Below, piece after piece: positions 27,354 through 36,314 of a DNA stretch of 64,000 nt (its first letter is position 1; each line of letters starts with the position of its first letter). The notes under the pieces were generated by a model. The model was not told the DNA's origin and did not search any database. It saw nothing but the letters and a program-made list of their open reading frames with translations. This DNA comes from Endozoicomonas numazuensis. Its GTDB lineage: Bacteria > Pseudomonadota > Gammaproteobacteria > Pseudomonadales > Endozoicomonadaceae. The stretch lies in assembly GCF_000722635.1 (NCBI RefSeq), contig NZ_JOKH01000001.1, forward strand, positions 1 through 64,000, read 5' to 3'. The position numbers and the translations under genes were made by a program.

Positions 27354-29029
27354 CAGAGTTCCTCCATCGGTAGATGGAGGCCATTTTCCCGAGCACACTC
27401 TCTGGCGAGTTCATAACCCGCATCGGCGTGCCTCATAACCCCCGTGCCCGGATCATTCCAAAGCACACGAGACAATTTCTCTCTGGCCGGCCCGGAACCA
27501 TCTGCAACAATAACGACACCGGCATGCTGGCTGTACCCCATACCGACACCTCCTCCGTGATGCAAGCTGACCCAGGTCGCACCGGAAGCTGTATTCAGTA
27601 GCGCATTCAATAATGGCCAGTCAGACACTGCGTCACTGCCGTCTTTCATGCTTTCTGTTTCACGATTGGGGCTGGCAACCGAACCCGAATCCAGATGGTC
27701 TCGACCAATCACGACAGGTGCCTTCAGTTCTCCGCTGGCTACCATGTCATTAAATGCCATACCCAAACGGGCTCTGTCTTTCAGACCTACCCAGCAAATG
27801 CGTGCTGGCAGACCCTGAAACTCAATTCTTTCCCGAGCCATATCCAACCAGTTATGCAGGGAAGGATTATCCGGAATCAGCTCTTTCACCTTCTGATCGG
27901 TTTTATAGATATCTTCAGGGTCACCGGATAAAGCGACCCAACGAAATGGGCCAATACCCTGGCAGAACAGAGGACGAATGTACGCAGGAACGAAACCAGG
28001 AAAATCAAAAGCATTTTCAACGCCTTCGTCTTTCGCCATTTGACGAATGTTGTTGCCATAGTCCACCGTGGCTGCACCACGCTGCTGAAACGTCAGCATC
28101 GCCTTAACCTGATCAGCCATGGATTGCTTGGCGGCTTTTACCACTTCAGCCTCATTGACCTGACGCTCGCGAGCCGCTTGATCCATTGTCCATCCTCTGG
28201 GCAAATAGCCATTCAGAGGGTCATGAGCGGACGTCTGATCAGTCACAACATCCGGTGTCACGCCACGAGCCACCAGATCAGGAAACACCTCTGCAGCATT
28301 GGCAAGAAGGCCTACTGATACCGCACGACCTTCAGCATGAGCCTGATCAATAAGGGCCAGAGCTTCATCCAGCGTACGGGCCTTTTCATCGAGATAGCGG
28401 GTGTTCAGACGGAAATCAATTCTGGATTCATCCACTTCACAGGCCAACATTGAAAAACCCGACATAGTGGCAGCCAATGGCTGTGCCCCACCCATACCAC
28501 CAAGACCACCGGTTAGAATCCACTTACCTGTCGCCTGCCCATCAAAGTGCTTATGAGCCATGGCGACAAAGGTTTCATAAGTACCTTGAACAATCCCCTG
28601 AGAACCGATATAGATCCATGAACCTGCTGTCATCTGGCCATACATCATCAACCCCTGACGATCGAGCGCATTAAAATGCTCCCAGTGTCCCCAATGAGGC
28701 ACCAGATTGGAGTTGGCAATCAAGACTCTTGGAGCCCCTTCGTGAGTTCTGAACACGCCCACGGGTTTTCCTGATTGAACCAGCAGGGTTTCATCGGGCT
28801 TGAGCCCCTTGAGTGTATCGACGATACGGTCATAGCACTCCCAGTTTCTGGCTGCCCTGCCAATACCTCCATAGACCACCAGGCTCTGGGGGTGTTCCGC
28901 CACGTCCGGATCCAGATTATTCATTAACATTCGCAGAGGAGCTTCTACCTGCCAGTTACAGGTAGAAAGTTCTGTACCCCGTGGTGCACGGATAGTACGA
29001 AGAGGATCAAACCGATTGCCTTGACTCAT
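27353..29029 (-). CDS. hutU: Urocanate hydratase
   Basis: Converts urocanate to imidazolone propionate using tightly bound NAD+. Recognisable blocks: [20 protein letters not shown] at the N-terminus, [14 protein letters not shown], the NAD-binding [19 protein letters not shown], the catalytic-cysteine region [21 protein letters not shown] near residue 410, and [27 protein letters not shown]. Length 558 is normal. First gene of a two-gene hutU-hutH operon. Confidence 0.97.
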   Translation of the reverse strand: MSQGNRFDPLRTIRAPRGTELSTCNWQVEAPLRMLMNNLDPDVAEHPQSLVVYGGIGRAARNWECYDRIVDTLKGLKPDETLLVQSGKPVGVFRTHEGAPRVLIANSNLVPHWGHWEHFNALDRQGLMMYGQMTAGSWIYIGSQGIVQGTYETFVAMAHKHFDGQATGKWILTGGLGGMGGAQPLAATMSGFSMLACEVDESRIDFRLNTRYLDEKARTLDEALALIDQAHAEGRAVSVGLLANAAEVFPDLVARGVTPDVVTDQTSAHDPLNGYLPRGWTMDQAARERQVNEAEVVKAAKQSMADQVKAMLTFQQRGAATVDYGNNIRQMAKDEGVENAFDFPGFVPAYIRPLFCQGIGPFRWVALSGDPEDIYKTDQKVKELIPDNPSLHNWLDMARERIEFQGLPARICWVGLKDRARLGMAFNDMVASGELKAPVVIGRDHLDSGSVASPNRETESMKDGSDAVSDWPLLNALLNTASGATWVSLHHGGGVGMGYSQHAGVVIVADGSGPAREKLSRVLWNDPGTGVMRHADAGYELARECARENGLHLPMEEL

Positions 29030-29346
29030 GAAAGGGATACCTCACGATGTCTGATGCCTATAGCGATCAATAGCTTTTGAAATGCCAGTAAAACCATTTC
29101 ATTCTTTTGGAAGTCATGGATTCAGGGATGGCAGGATTGTTGAGAGTCGCCGACACGATTTGAGCAGCAACCCTCCTGTTATTTTTGTTCTACCGAATCC
29201 AGTGTACTGGGAGACAGTTCATTTTTGCAGACCCCATAAAAGTATGAGCCCACGAGAAAACTCTACCACAGGGTTTTGAAGTCTGGTTATTCTCTTTTCC
29301 AAGCTCATGAACTTCACAAGATGTTTTTGAGTCTGAGGAAAAAGTA
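29030..29346. other. Promoter-side region of hutUH, no gene
   Basis: This gap between hutU and the lipoprotein operon presumably holds the hutUH promoter. I see no recognisable HutC-type palindrome and no supported coding sequence. Confidence 0.4.
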
Positions 29347-29378
29347 GCTGAGATCAGGGCTAATGTCCTGATCTCAGC
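29347..29378 (-). terminator. Terminator of the lipoprotein/M48 operon
   Basis: A perfect 12-bp stem (gctgagatcagg / cctgatctcagc) with an 8-nt loop. Reading leftward it is followed within 4 nt by TTTTT. It lies 17 bp past the stop at 29396. Confidence 0.8.
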
Positions 29379-29395
29379 AATCAATAAATGGTAAA

Positions 29396-29953
29396 TCACA
29401 AAGTTTCGAAGCTTTTTACCATCTTTTCAAATTCAGGGAGGTCTCTCTCAAAATAGTGAAGTTCAGGAGCTGAATAGGAAAGCTCATAAAACCCTTTACT
29501 GGAACTCAAGCCATAAGTAACGGTATTGATTTTCAGCCCTCTGGAAGTCGTAGTTTGCAATAGCATGCGAAACGCAGCATGTCCTGAAAGGTTGACTGGC
29601 TTAATATCAAGCTGATGAACATTCAGGCCATCTCTAGCCTTTTTGAAGGCAGCCAGATAATAGTCTGCCAATTCAATAGGCATCATTTCTTCGGAAGACG
29701 TTTTTTTAATGCCCTCGAATGCTTTCTGGTGATCCAGCCTCTGCATCATAACTTTTTGCAGGTGCGGACCTTCTTCTGTAAGAAAAACAGCATTCTGATT
29801 GGGTCCTTTTACCCAACCTAATGGCGCCTCAATTTTAAAACTGCCATCGGGACTAACCAGATCTGACTTTTCAACCACGCTCCAGGTAGCACAGCCACTC
29901 AACATACTGATGACTGAAGCTATAAGAATCGCTTTTACTCCTGATTTTTTCAT
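29396..29953 (-). CDS. Lipoprotein of unknown function
   Basis: A 185-residue protein with a lipoprotein signal (lipobox LSGC, Cys21) and a single soluble domain. The domain begins SPDGSFKIEAPLGWVKG and later has an INTVTYGLSSSKGFYELSYSAPELHYFERDLPEFEKMVKSFE segment. This resembles the general shape of PsbP/DUF1795-like lipoproteins, but I do not recognise a named family. It is the last gene of a three-gene operon, 16 bp after the M48 protease gene, which suggests an envelope role. Confidence 0.7.
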   Translation of the reverse strand: MKKSGVKAILIASVISMLSGCATWSVVEKSDLVSPDGSFKIEAPLGWVKGPNQNAVFLTEEGPHLQKVMMQRLDHQKAFEGIKKTSSEEMMPIELADYYLAAFKKARDGLNVHQLDIKPVNLSGHAAFRMLLQTTTSRGLKINTVTYGLSSSKGFYELSYSAPELHYFERDLPEFEKMVKSFETL

Positions 29954-29969
29954 TATGTAAATTCCTTAT

Positions 29970-31094
29970 TTAAAGCATTTCCAAATATTGTTTAATAAAA
30001 GGGCCATCTGTACTTTCAGGCTCCAGTTCAAGATATTTTTTCAAAAAGACTTTGGCCTGTGAAAAATCTTTTTCCTTATAGCTAAGCAGCCCCATCGCCT
30101 TATAGGGAGGGGCATAGTTTTCATCAAACGTCATCAGTTCTTTGTAGAGAGCGATAGCCTTACCCTTATCATCAACCTTATCTCTCATTCTGAATGCTTC
30201 AGCCAGAATGTACTGATCCGTTTCATCATATAAAGCCTCCTGAGAGGGCGCTTCGAAAGTGGCAATAATCTCGCTATACCGCCCCGTTTCCAGCTTATTT
30301 TTCAGCACTTCTTTTCTTAAATGTTCGACGTGCGACTGATAGCGGTCTGCGTGAATATCTTTACCACGAACTTTGTCGTCTTTTTCCTGAAGTTTCTGAA
30401 AATGCTCAATCCTTTCTTCCATGGCTGGATGAGTAGAAAAAAACATAGGTCGTTTGACCTCACTGGCCCTTGCTTCTCTGGCCAGAGCCTCAAAAGCTAC
30501 TGTCGACTGTGAAGGATCGTAGCCCGCCTCAACTAAACGAATATAACCCTCATCGTCTGCCTCACGCTCCAGATCCCTGGAATAACCAGTAACCGTTGAA
30601 GCCAGCCCGACACTGCCTAAAAGAGGAAAGCCTGCCAGCATGGTTGCTGTAGCAAAAGCCGAGGTCATCTTCCTGACTTCTCTCTGCTTCATTGAATGTC
30701 GATTAATGTAATGAATACCTTCGTGCGCCAGAACAGCAGCAAGCTGAGCCTCATTCTCCATAGCTGCAATAAGACCCGTGTTGACATAGACTCCGCCATT
30801 GGGAAGTGCAAAGGCATTCAGAACAGGCTGTTTCAGCACATAGACCCGAATATTTCCTTTAAATTCGGGATAGAGCTTGTCCATGATGCCCTGCAAGTAG
30901 ACCTGTAAAGTTTCATTACCATAAACACGACTTGAGTTTTTAAGCTGCTTTTCGTAACGATCAGCAGAATGCCAGAGCCTGTTTTCTTCCCCTTCTGCTT
31001 TAGCAACATCTGCTGAGCTATAGGGTTTAATATGGCTGGTAGAGCAACCAGCTATAAGCATGGTGCTTACAACAGCTAATGCTTTCCATTGCAT
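29970..31094 (-). CDS. M48 family zinc metalloprotease lipoprotein with TPR repeats
   Basis: The signal ends in lipobox IAGC (Cys17). The protease domain has the HEGIH zinc motif (HExxH) near residue 120, with the third ligand in EREADDEGY, as in BepA/LoiP-type periplasmic proteases that help outer-membrane protein quality control. C-terminal residues about 270-370 read as two or three TPR-like helices (ALYKELMTFDENYAPPYKAMGLLSYKEKDFSQAKVFLKKYLELEP). The ATG at 31094 has GAGGGA upstream. It is the middle gene, 16 bp from each neighbour. Confidence 0.88.
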   Translation of the reverse strand: MQWKALAVVSTMLIAGCSTSHIKPYSSADVAKAEGEENRLWHSADRYEKQLKNSSRVYGNETLQVYLQGIMDKLYPEFKGNIRVYVLKQPVLNAFALPNGGVYVNTGLIAAMENEAQLAAVLAHEGIHYINRHSMKQREVRKMTSAFATATMLAGFPLLGSVGLASTVTGYSRDLEREADDEGYIRLVEAGYDPSQSTVAFEALAREARASEVKRPMFFSTHPAMEERIEHFQKLQEKDDKVRGKDIHADRYQSHVEHLRKEVLKNKLETGRYSEIIATFEAPSQEALYDETDQYILAEAFRMRDKVDDKGKAIALYKELMTFDENYAPPYKAMGLLSYKEKDFSQAKVFLKKYLELEPESTDGPFIKQYLEML

Positions 31095-31110
31095 GTTTAA
31101 TCCCTCAAAT

Positions 31111-31824
31111 TCAAAGTGACGGAAAGGCACTCAATGTCTGCTCTACCATGGACTTAGCACCCTTATCATCTTTCAAGGAAATGGAAGTGCTCAATGAGGT
31201 ATTCGTCCAGATGACATCACCGGTCTCCAGATCTATTAAACCGGTATTAAGAACGGCATGCCCACCCGGGATAACTACTCCTGCAGCAGCAAGTAACACG
31301 GCGGTCATGACTCTCCCCCCAGAGGAGACAAAATCCGCACCGAAAGTCAGTAAGACACTATCTGCCCCTGACTTTTCTTTCAAAAAGCTCAGACCTGAGC
31401 CCAACGTATCGTCTGGACTTTCAGTCTCAGATTTAAAAGCCTCAATATTAGTGATAGTCAGCGCATTACCCGCCACTAAATCATAAAGAACAATATGCTG
31501 GTTCAATATTGCTTGCTCTTCCTCAGTCAATTCTGGCATGGGAACCCAACTGACTTTATTCAGATGACTGTTCATATAAGCTTTTAGCTCGCTGTCGACC
31601 AGCTTTTTTCCTTTATCAGTCCATTCAGGGACTTCTTCAACTGAACCTACACCCAGCTCTTTAACAACCACATCGGAGGGAACGATCAGGATTTTTTTAA
31701 CTTTTTCCCGCTCGCTTTCTGAGGAAGAATAAGAATGATGAACATTATTCTGGACGGTGGTTGCCGCACAACCTCCCAATAAAAAAGCCGTGAGTAATAC
31801 CAACGCTGCTCTGAATGAACGCAT
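31111..31824 (-). CDS. Lipoprotein of unknown function
   Basis: A 237-residue protein with lipobox LGGC (Cys19). After a serine-rich linker come KKILIVPSDVVVKELGVG and a C-terminal part with LLTFGADFVSSGGRVMTAVLLAAAGVVIPGGHAVLNTGLIDLETGDVIW. The end resembles GNA1162/CsgG-like lipoproteins, in which a hydrophobic stretch precedes an LxDxxTGxVxW strand, but the family assignment is tentative. First gene of the three-gene lipoprotein/M48 operon. Confidence 0.7.
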   Translation of the reverse strand: MRSFRAALVLLTAFLLGGCAATTVQNNVHHSYSSSESEREKVKKILIVPSDVVVKELGVGSVEEVPEWTDKGKKLVDSELKAYMNSHLNKVSWVPMPELTEEEQAILNQHIVLYDLVAGNALTITNIEAFKSETESPDDTLGSGLSFLKEKSGADSVLLTFGADFVSSGGRVMTAVLLAAAGVVIPGGHAVLNTGLIDLETGDVIWTNTSLSTSISLKDDKGAKSMVEQTLSAFPSL

Positions 31825-31958
31825 GAAATGTCCTTTTTCTGTTTTATTATTATCTTTAAATAGTCGTACAAAATACTATCGACGCGCTTAAATCTCAAGA
31901 TTGTGTCAGCAGAACGTAAAACCTTTTCTCAAAAGAGCCTTCTATTTCCGAACCCAGC

Positions 31959-32062
31959 CCAGGCGCCTGACCGAGAATAGGCAGGTCGGCCTAAAATCCA
32001 GAAAAAGTGGCCTCGTTCTACTGAATTTTATTCTTGACCACTATTCTCGGTCAGAACCCTAG
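31959..32062. repeat. MITE copy D, 104 bp
   Basis: The left end cgcctgaccgagaatag and right end ctattctcggtcag are inverted repeats. The interior ggtcggcctaaaatccag and ctcgttctactgaatttta is near-identical to copy E. The right side ends in CTAG. It lies between the lipoprotein operon and hutI, the two being divergent, so it may sit among their promoters. Confidence 0.9.
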
Positions 32063-32148
32063 AGTCATAAGACATTGACAAAAAGAGGCCATATCATAAA
32101 GTGAATGAGATCACTTCGGCATACACCAGACACTGACTGGAACACTCC

Positions 32149-33390
32149 ATGACTAAAGTAACGGGCACCTGCGATTTACTGATCACCCATGTCCATATTG
32201 CAACCATGGATCCTTCTATGGGAACGGGTCATTACGGAGAACTTTTAGAGGGTGCCATAGCGATTGATCAGGGATTGATTCAGTGGCTTGGAGCAGCAGA
32301 AGCGTTACCAGCCAATCTTCAGCCAAAAGCCACCCTCGATGGACAGGGTCAGTGGTTGATGCCAGGCTTGATCGACTGCCATACCCATCTGGTTTATGCA
32401 GGAGATCGCTCCACTGAGTTTGAGCAACGATTGCAAGGCAAGAGTTACAGTGACATTGCCCAACAAGGGGGCGGGATTCTGTCAACGGTCAATGCCACTC
32501 GACGTTGCAGTCTGGATCAGCTGATCGAACAGTCCCGACCTCGCCTTGAAGCGCTACTTTGTGACGGCGTTACCACTCTGGAGATCAAATCCGGTTATGG
32601 CCTTAATCTCGAGACAGAGCTGAAAATACTGCGAGCAGCCAAAGAACTGGAGCTTCAATACCCGGTCAGAATAGAAAAAACCTTTCTGGGAGCCCACACC
32701 TTGCCACCGGAGTTTTCAGGTCAGGCTGACCGCTATATAGAAGTTGTCTGCGAAGAAATGCTCCCCGCCATTGCAGAAGAAGGTCTGGCGACTGCGGTGG
32801 ATGTTTTCTGCGAAAACATTGCCTTTAACCTTTCACACACTGAAAAAGTCTTTCAAAGCGCCAGATCCCTGGGTCTTCGAGTAAAACTTCACGCGGAACA
32901 ACTGTCTGATAGTCGAGGGACACAATTAGCAACGGCTTATGATGCACTTTCTGTTGATCACCTGGAATATCTCAGTAATGAAGGAGTGAAAGCACTGGAG
33001 AACAGCACAACAGTTGCTACATTATTGCCAGGCGCTTTTTATTTTCTTCAAGAAACTCAGCGTCCTCCTGTTGAAAAACTGCGTGCGTCCGGCATACCCA
33101 TGGCGCTGGCAACAGACCTGAATCCCGGTACGTCTCCCTTTACTTCACTGCGACTGATAATGAATATGGCTTGTACACTGTTTGGATTAACACCTTCAGA
33201 AGCATTAGCCGGAGTGACCATACATGCAGCCAGAGCACTGGGATTGCAGGACCAGGAGGGTATGATCAAAAAAGGTCATACCGCCAACCTGACATTGTGG
33301 CCCATTCAAAGTCCGGCCTCACTGGCAGCCAGCCTCACCGGAGAAACACCTTCACTCACTTTTTATCGTGGTGAAGCCAGGGTCAACTAA
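32149..33390 (+). CDS. hutI: Imidazolonepropionase
   Basis: Hydrolyses imidazolone-5-propionate to N-formimino-glutamate. It is an amidohydrolase: the metal motif DCHTHLVYAGDRSTEFEQR lies near residue 76, GGGILSTVNATR follows, then KLHAEQLSD with a metal His and the ATDLNPGTSPF motif carrying the catalytic Asp. Length 413 is normal. It is followed by hutG on the same strand. Confidence 0.97.
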   Translation: MTKVTGTCDLLITHVHIATMDPSMGTGHYGELLEGAIAIDQGLIQWLGAAEALPANLQPKATLDGQGQWLMPGLIDCHTHLVYAGDRSTEFEQRLQGKSYSDIAQQGGGILSTVNATRRCSLDQLIEQSRPRLEALLCDGVTTLEIKSGYGLNLETELKILRAAKELELQYPVRIEKTFLGAHTLPPEFSGQADRYIEVVCEEMLPAIAEEGLATAVDVFCENIAFNLSHTEKVFQSARSLGLRVKLHAEQLSDSRGTQLATAYDALSVDHLEYLSNEGVKALENSTTVATLLPGAFYFLQETQRPPVEKLRASGIPMALATDLNPGTSPFTSLRLIMNMACTLFGLTPSEALAGVTIHAARALGLQDQEGMIKKGHTANLTLWPIQSPASLAASLTGETPSLTFYRGEARVN

Positions 33391-33496
33391 CCTGAAACAC
33401 CAACAGCTTTGAACCGGACGTACCGCCTTCCCGGATCAATGTATTGTTGCAGAGCAGTAAGGGGCGGTATTTCACACGACAAGAGTGTCCATTTCC

Positions 33497-34471
33497 ATGT
33501 CTGAGCTAATACCTGTAGAACCCAATATCTGGAACGGTCGGGTCGACCATGATGGAGACTCACAACTGACACAGCGCTGGCATCAGAAGATAAAACCCTA
33601 CACAGAACATTCAGGTTCCAGTGGCCTGGGCCTGTTAGGACTGGCTTGTGATGAAGGTGTCAGGCGTAATCATGGCAGAGTAGGTGCCGCCAAAGGGCCG
33701 GATCTGATTAGAAAATGTCTGGCTAATCTTCCCTGGAATCGGAACGATGACCTGTTTGATCTGGGTAATGTGCATTGTCAGGATGGTGACCTTGAAGGAG
33801 CACAGACTCAATTCAGTCAAACACTTGTTAAAGCACTCAAGGAAGGCATGCTACCCGTGGGCCTTGGCGGCGGACACGAAATAGCCTGGGGAAGCTTTAA
33901 AGGCCTGGCCGATTTTCTGACCCAGGAACACAAGACGCCCAAGGGATTGAATATTGGGATTATCAATTTTGATGCGCACTTTGACCTGAGAAAGCCTGAA
34001 AAGGGAGCCAGCTCAGGAACACCTTTCTGGCAGGTAGCCCAATTCTGTGAGCATCAGGGTCTTGATTTTCATTACCTGTGCCTCGGTGTCAGCCGCAGCA
34101 GCAATACCCCGGCATTATTCGAACGGGCCGATGAACTTAATGCAGCCTATATTACTGACGACCAGATACACAGGGACAATCTCGACTTCCTGATCGAAGA
34201 AGTGACCTGCTTTACCTCTATGGTGGATCACGTTTACTTAACCATTGACCTTGATGTTTTCCCACCTTATCAGGCACCCGGTGTCAGTGCTCCAGCGGTC
34301 AGGGGCATTCCTCTGGACATAACAGCCATCCTGCTTCACACCATCAAGCAAAGTGCAAAAGTCAGGGTGATGGATATTGCCGAATACAACCCTGAATTTG
34401 ATCATGATCTTCGCACAGCAAGGCTGGCCGCCTGGCTGATTAACCAGCTGACTGATCAGCCTGTAGAATGA
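33497..34471 (+). CDS. hutG: Formimidoylglutamase
   Basis: Hydrolyses N-formimino-glutamate to glutamate and formamide, ending the pathway. It is a ureohydrolase with a dimanganese centre: GLGGGHEIAWGSF, INFDAHFDLRKPEKG and LTIDLDVFPPYQAPGVSAPA carry the metal ligands. ATG 33497 gives 324 residues; a GTG four codons earlier (33485) is possible. It lies 106 bp after hutI, which indicates a direct (formamide-releasing) route. Confidence 0.95.
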   Translation: MSELIPVEPNIWNGRVDHDGDSQLTQRWHQKIKPYTEHSGSSGLGLLGLACDEGVRRNHGRVGAAKGPDLIRKCLANLPWNRNDDLFDLGNVHCQDGDLEGAQTQFSQTLVKALKEGMLPVGLGGGHEIAWGSFKGLADFLTQEHKTPKGLNIGIINFDAHFDLRKPEKGASSGTPFWQVAQFCEHQGLDFHYLCLGVSRSSNTPALFERADELNAAYITDDQIHRDNLDFLIEEVTCFTSMVDHVYLTIDLDVFPPYQAPGVSAPAVRGIPLDITAILLHTIKQSAKVRVMDIAEYNPEFDHDLRTARLAAWLINQLTDQPVE

Positions 34472-34539
34472 AGAAAGACCCGGCTTTGGGGGTACCATAA
34501 TTAAACACTGGTATCAGAAGTCTTCTGCCCCAAAGCCTG

Positions 34540-34667
34540 TATACCCATCGCCTTTCAAGATGCTACGTTGTTGCCAGCGTTCGCTCACCCTGATCACCTA
34601 CTACTTGTAGGCTCACAGGGTTTCGCTCACTTGTCGCCTAGTAGCATCTTGAAATCCAATGGGTATA
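34540..34667. repeat. 128-bp palindromic element before the desaturase gene
   Basis: The outer arms tatacccat / atgggtata and the inner arms tttcaagatgctac (34553-34566) / gtagcatcttgaaa (34641-34654) are inverted repeats. The centre contains gttcgctcac and tttcgctcac, also related. The structure is that of an interspersed hairpin element, distinct from the MITE family with gaccgagaat ends. No gene lies in 34472-34803. Confidence 0.8.
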
Positions 34668-34803
34668 TATCTATGAAAGACAAAAGCTTTTCTCTTTCCT
34701 GTCATTACAGGCCACATAACTAAGCAGTAAACAATACACCTTAACAGCGTAGAAACATTGTGCGAGAATCCAGATTCCTTGATGAAAACTATATGAGCGC
34801 ACA

Positions 34804-35910
34804 ATGGAGAAACCCCGTCGTATTTGGGTGACCACGTTACTTTTTTCGATCACATTTGTGGCCATGGTTACCCTTGTTCCCTGGTACGGTTTTACCCATG
34901 GCTTTGAACTCCGTGAATGGATCGTTGCCGGATTAATCCTTATGTTCAACGGCACGGCCATTACTGCGGGCTATCACCGCCTGTGGTCTCACAAAGCCTA
35001 TCAGGCTCATTGGTCCCTGCGCCTCTGGTTTGCACTCTGGGGAGCCATGGCCACTCAGAACAGCATCATGAACTGGACCTCCGGTCATCGTCGCCATCAT
35101 GCCTTTGTCGATGATTATGACAAAGATCCCTACTCTGCCCGCCGTGGCTTCTGGTTCTCACACATCGGCTGGATGTTGCGTGACTATGACCCAAAAGCTG
35201 GTGACTTTTCCAATATCAAGGACTTGCAAAGAGACCCCATTGTCGTCTGGCAGCAAAAATATTATGTGCCACTGGTTCTATTGATGAATGTGGGTGTTCC
35301 GGCGTTGATCGGTTTCCTGATGGGCGATGTTGTCGCCATGCTGCTGCTGGGGGGAGTATTAAGGCTGGTACTGAGCCATCACTTTACTTTCTTTATCAAC
35401 TCTTTGGCTCATATCTGGGGCAAACGTCCTTACACTGATAAGAACACTGCCCGTGACAACGGCTTCCTGGCTTTGGTGACCTGGGGTGAGGGCTATCACA
35501 ACTACCATCATATTTTTCAGTATGACTATCGTAACGGCATTCGGTGGTGGCAGTTTGATCCAACCAAATGGCTGATTTATGGCTGCTCAAAAGTTGGCCT
35601 TACTGACAGCCTGAAACGTGTCAGCGATTACCGGATTGAAAAAGCCAGAATCGACATGCAGTACAAGTACGCCAGCCAGAAGCTGACTTGCCAGATAGCA
35701 CTGCAAAAGCTGGAAGAACAGTATGAACTGGTGAGCAACACCTGGCATGACTGGAACAAGTTACGACAGCAGTGGGTAGAACACAAAGCAGAAGAGCTTA
35801 AACATAACTGGGAGAGTTCAGAGCTTCATAAACAATACGAAGAAATGAAATCATCCATGCAAGAACAGCAAAAACGCTGGCAGCTTGCCCGGGCTGGCCT
35901 GTTAACCTGA
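34804..35910 (+). CDS. Acyl-CoA/acyl-lipid delta-9 type fatty-acid desaturase
   Basis: A membrane diiron desaturase that inserts a cis double bond into fatty acyl chains. The three histidine boxes are HRLWSH (about residue 59), HRRHH (about 96) and HNYHH (about 232). Hydrophobic segments lie at about 10-50 and 155-190. Unlike short relatives, residues about 280-368 form a long charged, helix-prone tail (QKLTCQIALQKLEEQYELVS, then KQYEEMKSSMQEQQKRWQ) that looks like a coiled coil. Confidence 0.9.
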   Translation: MEKPRRIWVTTLLFSITFVAMVTLVPWYGFTHGFELREWIVAGLILMFNGTAITAGYHRLWSHKAYQAHWSLRLWFALWGAMATQNSIMNWTSGHRRHHAFVDDYDKDPYSARRGFWFSHIGWMLRDYDPKAGDFSNIKDLQRDPIVVWQQKYYVPLVLLMNVGVPALIGFLMGDVVAMLLLGGVLRLVLSHHFTFFINSLAHIWGKRPYTDKNTARDNGFLALVTWGEGYHNYHHIFQYDYRNGIRWWQFDPTKWLIYGCSKVGLTDSLKRVSDYRIEKARIDMQYKYASQKLTCQIALQKLEEQYELVSNTWHDWNKLRQQWVEHKAEELKHNWESSELHKQYEEMKSSMQEQQKRWQLARAGLLT

Positions 35911-35930
35911 TCAGGGTCCAACCTCTGCAC

Positions 35931-35964
35931 ATTCAGGGTATAAGGACACCCTTATACCCTGAAT
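35931..35964. terminator. Hairpin between convergent desaturase and PepSY genes
   Basis: A perfect 15-bp stem (attcagggtataagg / ccttataccctgaat) with a 4-nt loop sits between two convergent stops. There is no clear T run on either strand. Confidence 0.6.
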
Positions 35965-35972
35965 ATTACAGA

Positions 35973-36236
35973 TCAGTCATCGGGACGGTCTGAAACCACT
36001 TCACCACTATCAGGATTCACTTTTAACGCTCTCTTCTCACTGCCTTTATAGGCTTCCACAACCCACAACCCATCATTCATAGAGACATCAACAATCGGTC
36101 GATACCCCTGACCCTCAAGCATTTTGATAATATGCGACAAAGGCTTGGCAACGGGAACCGGAGGCTTGGCAAAAGAAGAAGTACAAAATGCCATGAACAT
36201 GGCCACTAAAAAGAAGAAGGTCTTAGATTCCATCAT
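35973..36236 (-). CDS. Small exported PepSY-domain protein
   Basis: An 87-residue protein with a Sec signal (hydrophobic 6-18, cleavage after SSFA). A single PepSY-like unit follows: PLSHIIKMLEGQGYRPIVDVSMNDGLWVVEAYKGSEKRALKVNPDSGEVVSDRP. The final DPxTGEV-like turn is the family mark. Such proteins are proposed to inhibit proteases or sense periplasmic conditions; no role is established here. Confidence 0.8.
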   Translation of the reverse strand: MMESKTFFFLVAMFMAFCTSSFAKPPVPVAKPLSHIIKMLEGQGYRPIVDVSMNDGLWVVEAYKGSEKRALKVNPDSGEVVSDRPDD

Positions 36237-36314
36237 ACACTCCGGTGACCGCTATACACCTGAAAAAAACTAACTTCACGGCAATCAGCATAGCCCCTAA
36301 CAGTGCTAAGCAGA

